The notes under the pieces are model-generated. The model ran no database searches. It saw only the letters and a list, made by a program, of their open reading frames with translations, and had not been told where the DNA came from. Positions 60,025 to 64,000 of a DNA stretch of 64,000 nt are shown here, one piece after another. This stretch comes from AP-15 sp963832875 (GTDB lineage: Bacteria; Pseudomonadota; Alphaproteobacteria; ATCC43930; CGMCC-115725). The stretch lies in the NCBI GenBank assembly GCA_963832875.1, contig CAWHWB010000002.1:248001-312000 (forward strand), in the 5' to 3' direction. The position numbers and the translations under genes were made by a program. Numbering within the stretch: position 1 is the stretch's first letter; each line of letters opens with the position of its first letter.

Positions 60025-63000
60025 GTGCAGCCCAAGGTTTACACGATTGCCGCCGACCGCCCGTTTTTGACGACCCTGGCGGCGGGGCTGCTCGCCAGTC
60101 CCGGCGACGACCCGCTGGCCCTGTCGCGCGTTACCGTGCTGCTGCCGACCCGGCGCGCCGTGCGGAGCCTGCGCGAGGCCTTCTTGCGCATCGTGCCGGC
60201 CGGCAAAGAGCCGGGAACGCCGGTGCTGTTGCCGCGGATGCGGCCGATCGGCGACCTTGATTCGGATGAGCTGTCGCTGGTCGAGGGGAGTGCGGACCAG
60301 GGCAGCCTGACGGTGCCCCCCGCAATTCCGGAACTGCGCCGCCGGCTGCTGTTGACCCGGCTCGTGCTCGAATGGGGCGAACGGCGCGGCGGCGACACGC
60401 TGCTGCCCGGCCAGGCCGCGGCGCTCGGGGCCAGCCTCGCGCGGCTGCTCGACACCGTGGCGACCGAAGGTGCGAGCTTCGCGCGGCTCGCCGATCTGGT
60501 CCCGGCCGATCTGGCCGAGCATTGGCAGACCGTGCGCAAATTTCTGGAGATTCTGCCGCAGCACTGGCCCGGCATGCTCGCCGCCGAAGGTGCGCTCGAT
60601 CCGGCCGACCGCCGCAACCGCCTGTTGGCGCAGCAGGCGGCGATCTGGCGCCGGTATCCGCCGCGCGACCCGGTGATCGCCGCCGGGTTGACCGGCGGGA
60701 TCCCGGCCATGACCGAGCTGATCGCCGTGGTCGCCGCCCTCGAGCGGGGTTCCGTGATCCTGCCCGGGCTCGACCGTTTCTGCGACGCGGCGCAATGGAC
60801 GGCGATCGAAGCCGACGAAGCCCATCCCCAATATCTGATGGCGTTGTTGTTGAGGGCGCTCGACCTCGCCCCGGACGATGTTCGAGACTGGAACGAAGCA
60901 ACCCTCACCCGCCTCTCCCGGGGTCGCAGTCCGGAGGTCGGCAGCCGCTCTCGCGATACGGGAGAGGGTGGGGGCGGGAAGGGTGAGCGTAGCGCGCCCG
61001 ACACGTCACGCGCCGGCCGGGTGCGGCTGATCGGAGAGGCGATGCGACCGGCGGCGACAACCGATGCCTGGCGCCGCCTGGCCCCCTTGCCCAGCGACAC
61101 GCTGGCCGGGCTCAACCGCTACGACTGCATCGGCGCGCATGAGGAGGCGCTGACCGTGGCGCTGCTGCTGCGCCGCCAGCTCGAAACTCCGGGCGCCACC
61201 GCGGCGCTCGTCACCCCGGATCGCGAGCTCGCCCGCCGGGTCGCGGCCGAACTGCGCCGCTGGGGCATCGAAATCGACGACTCGGCCGGCCTGCCGTTGA
61301 ACCGAACGCCGCCCGGCGTGTTCCTGCGTCTGCTGCTCGATTTCGCCGCGAGCGGGCTGGCGCCGGTGCCGATGCTGGCGGCACTGAAGCACCCGCTGGC
61401 CGCCGGCGGGCTCGCGCCCGGTGCGTTTCGCGAGCTGACGCGGGCGCTCGAAGCGGCGATCCTGGGGCCGCGCCCGGCCCCCGGCTTCGCCGGCCTCAGG
61501 GCCGCCCTCGCCGGCGCCGATGCGAGGCTGCGCCGCTTTGCCGACCGGCTCGAATCCTGTCTCGGCAGCCTGCCGGGCCTGCTTGCCGCGGGATCGACGC
61601 CGCTCGTCCGCCTAGTCACCGCGCATGTCGAGGCAGCGGAGCGCCTGGCGGCGAGCGATACCGAGACCGGCGGCGCGCGGCTGTGGCGCGAAGCGGCGGG
61701 CGACACGGCGGCCCGCTTTTGCCACGAGCTGATCGATGCCGCGCAAGATTTCCCGCCGCTGCCGGGTCAGCACTATCCTGCATTGTTCGAGGCGCTGGCC
61801 GCCGGTGCCGTCGTTCGCCCGGCCTTTGGCCGCCACCCGCGGTTGGCGATCTGGGGCCTGGTCGAGGCGCGGCTGCAGCAGGCCGATCTGGTTATTCTCG
61901 GCGGCCTCAACGAAGGCACCTGGCCCAGCCCGGCCGCGCACGACCCGTGGATGTCGCGGCAGATGCGGCGCGCGTTCGAAATCGCCGTTCCCGAGCGGGC
62001 GACCGGCATCGCCGCGCATGATTTCACTCAGGCGATCGCGGCACCGAAGGCGGCGTTGACCCGCGCCGCGCGCAGCGAAGGGGTGCCGACCGTGCCGTCG
62101 CGCTGGCTGCTGCGGCTCGACACGGTGCTGCGCGCGGTCGGGCTAGACGGCGCGCTGAGTCCGGAGGCGGAGGTGGAGGCCGCCGCCCGGCTGCTCGACG
62201 CCGCACCCTACCAGGCGCTGCCGAGGCCCGAGCCGCGCCCGCCGCTCGCCGTCCGGCCGCGCCGGCTGTCGGTCACTCAGGTCGAGACCTGGCTCGCCGA
62301 CCCCTACGCGATTTATGCTCGTCATATCCTCAGGCTGAAGGCGCTCGACGCGCTCGACGCCGATCCTGGCCGCGCCGATCTCGGCATCTGCATCCATGAG
62401 GCGCTCGCCGAGTTCGTTTGCCGGTTTCCGCGCCAATTGCCGGCGGATGCCGCGGCGCAGCTGCTGGCGATCGGCTTGGAGAAATTCGGACCGGTCCTGT
62501 CACGTCCCGGCGCCTGGGCATTCTGGTGGCCGCGTTTCGAGCGCATCGTGCGCTGGCTGGTTACCGAGGAGAGGGCGCACCGGGCGACCATCCTCGAAAG
62601 CTTCAGCGAGTGCTCCGGCCGGCTGATCCTCGATATGCCGGCCGGGCCATTCGAGCTGACCGCCAAGGCCGACCGCATCGACCGGCTCGCCGCCGGCGGG
62701 TTTTTGCTGGTCGACTACAAGACCGGCGCGGTGCCGACCAGAAAAACGATCCGGGCCGGGTTTGCCCCGCAATTGCCGCTCGAAGGCGCCGTCCTGCGCG
62801 ACGGCAGCTTCGGCGCAGTCCGGGGCACGCCGGCGGCGCTGCAATATTGGCGGCTCGGCGGCGGCGAGCCGGCCGGTGAAAGGCGTCCGATCGACGGTGG
62901 CGATCCCGGCGCCCTGATCGACCGCGCGCTCGCCAGGCTGCGGGCGATGATCGAGCAGTTCGACGACCCCGCCACTGCTTATCTCGCAATGCCGGCGCGC

Positions 63001-63069
63001 GAGTGGGAGCCGCGCTATTCCGATTATCGGCATCTCGAACGGGTGGACCGCAGCGAGGCCGAGGAATGA
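60025..63069 (+). CDS. addB: Double-strand break repair protein AddB
   Basis: A 1014-residue protein from GTG 60025. The N-terminal part is helicase-like (VLLPTRRAVRSLREAFL) and the C-terminal part holds the RecB-type nuclease motif LLVDYKTGAVP, with RLSVTQVETWLADPYAIYAR upstream. With AddA it resects DNA ends for RecA in place of RecBCD. Residues about 294-320 (LSRGRSPEVGSRSRDTGEGG and on) are encoded by a REP-like palindrome that does not break the frame, a low-complexity insert. It overlaps addA by ATGA. Confidence 0.92.
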   Translation: MQPKVYTIAADRPFLTTLAAGLLASPGDDPLALSRVTVLLPTRRAVRSLREAFLRIVPAGKEPGTPVLLPRMRPIGDLDSDELSLVEGSADQGSLTVPPAIPELRRRLLLTRLVLEWGERRGGDTLLPGQAAALGASLARLLDTVATEGASFARLADLVPADLAEHWQTVRKFLEILPQHWPGMLAAEGALDPADRRNRLLAQQAAIWRRYPPRDPVIAAGLTGGIPAMTELIAVVAALERGSVILPGLDRFCDAAQWTAIEADEAHPQYLMALLLRALDLAPDDVRDWNEATLTRLSRGRSPEVGSRSRDTGEGGGGKGERSAPDTSRAGRVRLIGEAMRPAATTDAWRRLAPLPSDTLAGLNRYDCIGAHEEALTVALLLRRQLETPGATAALVTPDRELARRVAAELRRWGIEIDDSAGLPLNRTPPGVFLRLLLDFAASGLAPVPMLAALKHPLAAGGLAPGAFRELTRALEAAILGPRPAPGFAGLRAALAGADARLRRFADRLESCLGSLPGLLAAGSTPLVRLVTAHVEAAERLAASDTETGGARLWREAAGDTAARFCHELIDAAQDFPPLPGQHYPALFEALAAGAVVRPAFGRHPRLAIWGLVEARLQQADLVILGGLNEGTWPSPAAHDPWMSRQMRRAFEIAVPERATGIAAHDFTQAIAAPKAALTRAARSEGVPTVPSRWLLRLDTVLRAVGLDGALSPEAEVEAAARLLDAAPYQALPRPEPRPPLAVRPRRLSVTQVETWLADPYAIYARHILRLKALDALDADPGRADLGICIHEALAEFVCRFPRQLPADAAAQLLAIGLEKFGPVLSRPGAWAFWWPRFERIVRWLVTEERAHRATILESFSECSGRLILDMPAGPFELTAKADRIDRLAAGGFLLVDYKTGAVPTRKTIRAGFAPQLPLEGAVLRDGSFGAVRGTPAALQYWRLGGGEPAGERRPIDGGDPGALIDRALARLRAMIEQFDDPATAYLAMPAREWEPRYSDYRHLERVDRSEAEE
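60902..60987. repeat. Nested palindromic repeat inside addB
   Basis: Outer arms CCCTCACCC (60902-60910) and GGGTGAG (60981-60987), inner arms CTCTCCCG (60913-60920) and CGGGAGAG (60959-60966). Same outer motif as the repeat at 1064-1114. It lies in frame within addB. Confidence 0.65.
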
Positions 63070-64000
63070 GCGAGGCGGCGGATACCGCGCGCCGCGCCGC
63101 CGGGCCGCGCAGCTCGGTCTGGGTTTCGGCCTCGGCCGGGACCGGCAAGACCACGGTTTTGACCGAGCGGCTGCTGCGACTGATGCTCGACGGCACCGAT
63201 CCCGCCCGCGTGCTGTGCCTGACCTTCACCCGCGCCGCTGCCGCCGAGATGGCGAACCGGCTCGACTCCCGATTGGCAAAATGGGCGACGATGCCGCCGG
63301 GTGCGCTGGCGCAAGCTCTGCAAAAATTGACCGGGCAATTTCCCGGCGAGGAAACGATCGCCCGCGCCGGCCAGCTGTTCGCTCGGGTGCTCGACACTCC
63401 GGGCGGGATCAAGATCGCGACGATCCACGCCTTCTGCCAGACCCTGCTGCGCCGCTTTCCGCTGGAGGCCGGGGTGTCGCCGGAATTCGCTGTGCTCGAG
63501 GAACGCGGGGCCGGAGAGGCGCTGGCCGACGCCGCCCAAAAGGTGATCCTCGCCGCGCGCGCCGGACGCGATCCAAAACTCGCCGAGGCGCTTGGCATCG
63601 TCGCCGATCATGCCGCCGAGGAACGTTTTGCCGAACTGATGGGGGCGCTCGCCCAGGAGCGCGGCAAATTGCGCCGGGCCGTGGCCGAAGGCCATGCCGA
63701 ATTGCGCTGCCGCCTCGGCATCGCATTGTCGCTGTCGCCCGAAGCCACGGCAGAATCGCTGGTTGCCGGCTTCTGCGGCGCGGATGCCGGCGACGAGGTC
63801 GGGCTGCGCGCCGCCGCCGCCGCACTCGCCGCCGGGTCGGAAACCGACTGCGGGCGCGGCAGGGTCCTCGCCGAATGGTGCGCGCAACCGCACCGCCGAA
63901 CCGAGATGCTGGCCGGTTACGAGTGCGCTTTTCTGACCGATAAGGGTGAAGTTCGCCGGCCGCTAATCACCCGGCCCGCAGCGCAGAAGGCCGGCTGCAA
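63066..64000 (+). CDS. addA: Double-strand break repair helicase AddA (3' end beyond window)
   Basis: ATG 63066 overlaps the addB stop. The visible 311 residues start MSEAADTARRAAGPRSSVWV and include the UvrD-type Walker A SASAGTGKTTVLTERLLRLM, motif Ia LTFTRAAAAEMANRL and IATIHAFCQTLLRRFPLEAG. AddA is the helicase/nuclease partner of AddB. The gene runs off the right edge, so the nuclease domain cannot be checked. Confidence 0.93.
   Translation, partial: MSEAADTARRAAGPRSSVWVSASAGTGKTTVLTERLLRLMLDGTDPARVLCLTFTRAAAAEMANRLDSRLAKWATMPPGALAQALQKLTGQFPGEETIARAGQLFARVLDTPGGIKIATIHAFCQTLLRRFPLEAGVSPEFAVLEERGAGEALADAAQKVILAARAGRDPKLAEALGIVADHAAEERFAELMGALAQERGKLRRAVAEGHAELRCRLGIALSLSPEATAESLVAGFCGADAGDEVGLRAAAAALAAGSETDCGRGRVLAEWCAQPHRRTEMLAGYECAFLTDKGEVRRPLITRPAAQKAGC

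Noticed and set aside
1..64000. CRISPR arrays, tRNA and rRNA genes
   Set aside because: No regularly spaced repeats, and no tRNA or rRNA signature sequences were noticed on either strand.

Overview
The window looks like chromosomal DNA from a GC-rich alphaproteobacterium, probably a soil- or rhizosphere-type member of Rhodospirillales or Hyphomicrobiales. The main evidence is the run divL-like kinase, tsaE, amgK, murU, addB, addA at the right end. It is supported by ubiD, pmbA, a pyrB with a dihydroorotase lacking its HxH pair, coxMSL-type genes, protocatechuate dioxygenase genes, and short GC-rich intergenic palindromes typical of this class. No rRNA, tRNA or CRISPR array was recognised.

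Layout. 1-7 kb (minus strand): the 5' part of an MsbA-type ABC exporter, a LigB-type extradiol dioxygenase, a low-GC orphan, pmbA, ubiD and a 5'-truncated MFS gene. 7-13.5 kb: a broken COG2187-type kinase, an FtsH protease, a three-domain acyl-AMP ligase/ACP/PlsC acyltransferase, an FNR/FixK-like site and small secreted or membrane orphans. 13.5-14.4 kb: Tn3 and IS66 debris. 14.4-19.4 kb: a 2-hydroxyacid dehydrogenase and a complete three-subunit molybdenum hydroxylase. 19.4-22.3 kb is a gene graveyard holding a monooxygenase-like fragment, an arylsulfatase tail fused into a formylglycine-generating-enzyme remnant, an outer-membrane protein with two nonsense codons, a frameshifted small secreted protein and an IS1380 remnant.

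22.4-29.6 kb: an SDR, a GMC oxidoreductase, a structured-RNA/terminator candidate, orphan membrane proteins, IS5 and IS21-like remnants, a GH108 endolysin and a VOC protein. 29.9-32.3 kb: pyrB and a pseudo-dihydroorotase followed by a RidA fragment. 33.3-37.8 kb: two coupled, frameshifted Lin0512-family genes, divergent from an ABC importer with two different permeases.

38.9-53.8 kb is a catabolic district: two paralogous MHS-type symporters, a TauD-type dioxygenase, a luciferase-like flavin oxidoreductase, pcaGH, an overlapping set of solute-binding-like protein, flavoprotein and half-size 2Fe-2S protein, a ThDP enzyme, an asparaginase-like protein with an altered active-site motif, and a MarR regulator. 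Together they look able to import and oxidise small organic acids, including ring cleavage of catecholic acids. 53.9-64 kb is housekeeping: ahcY, the DivL-like kinase, tsaE, the peptidoglycan-recycling pair amgK-murU, and addB-addA.

Many genes in the accessory parts are decayed by truncation, nonsense mutation or single-base shifts. Several shifts sit at short homopolymers, so raw-read checks are needed before calling each one biological.
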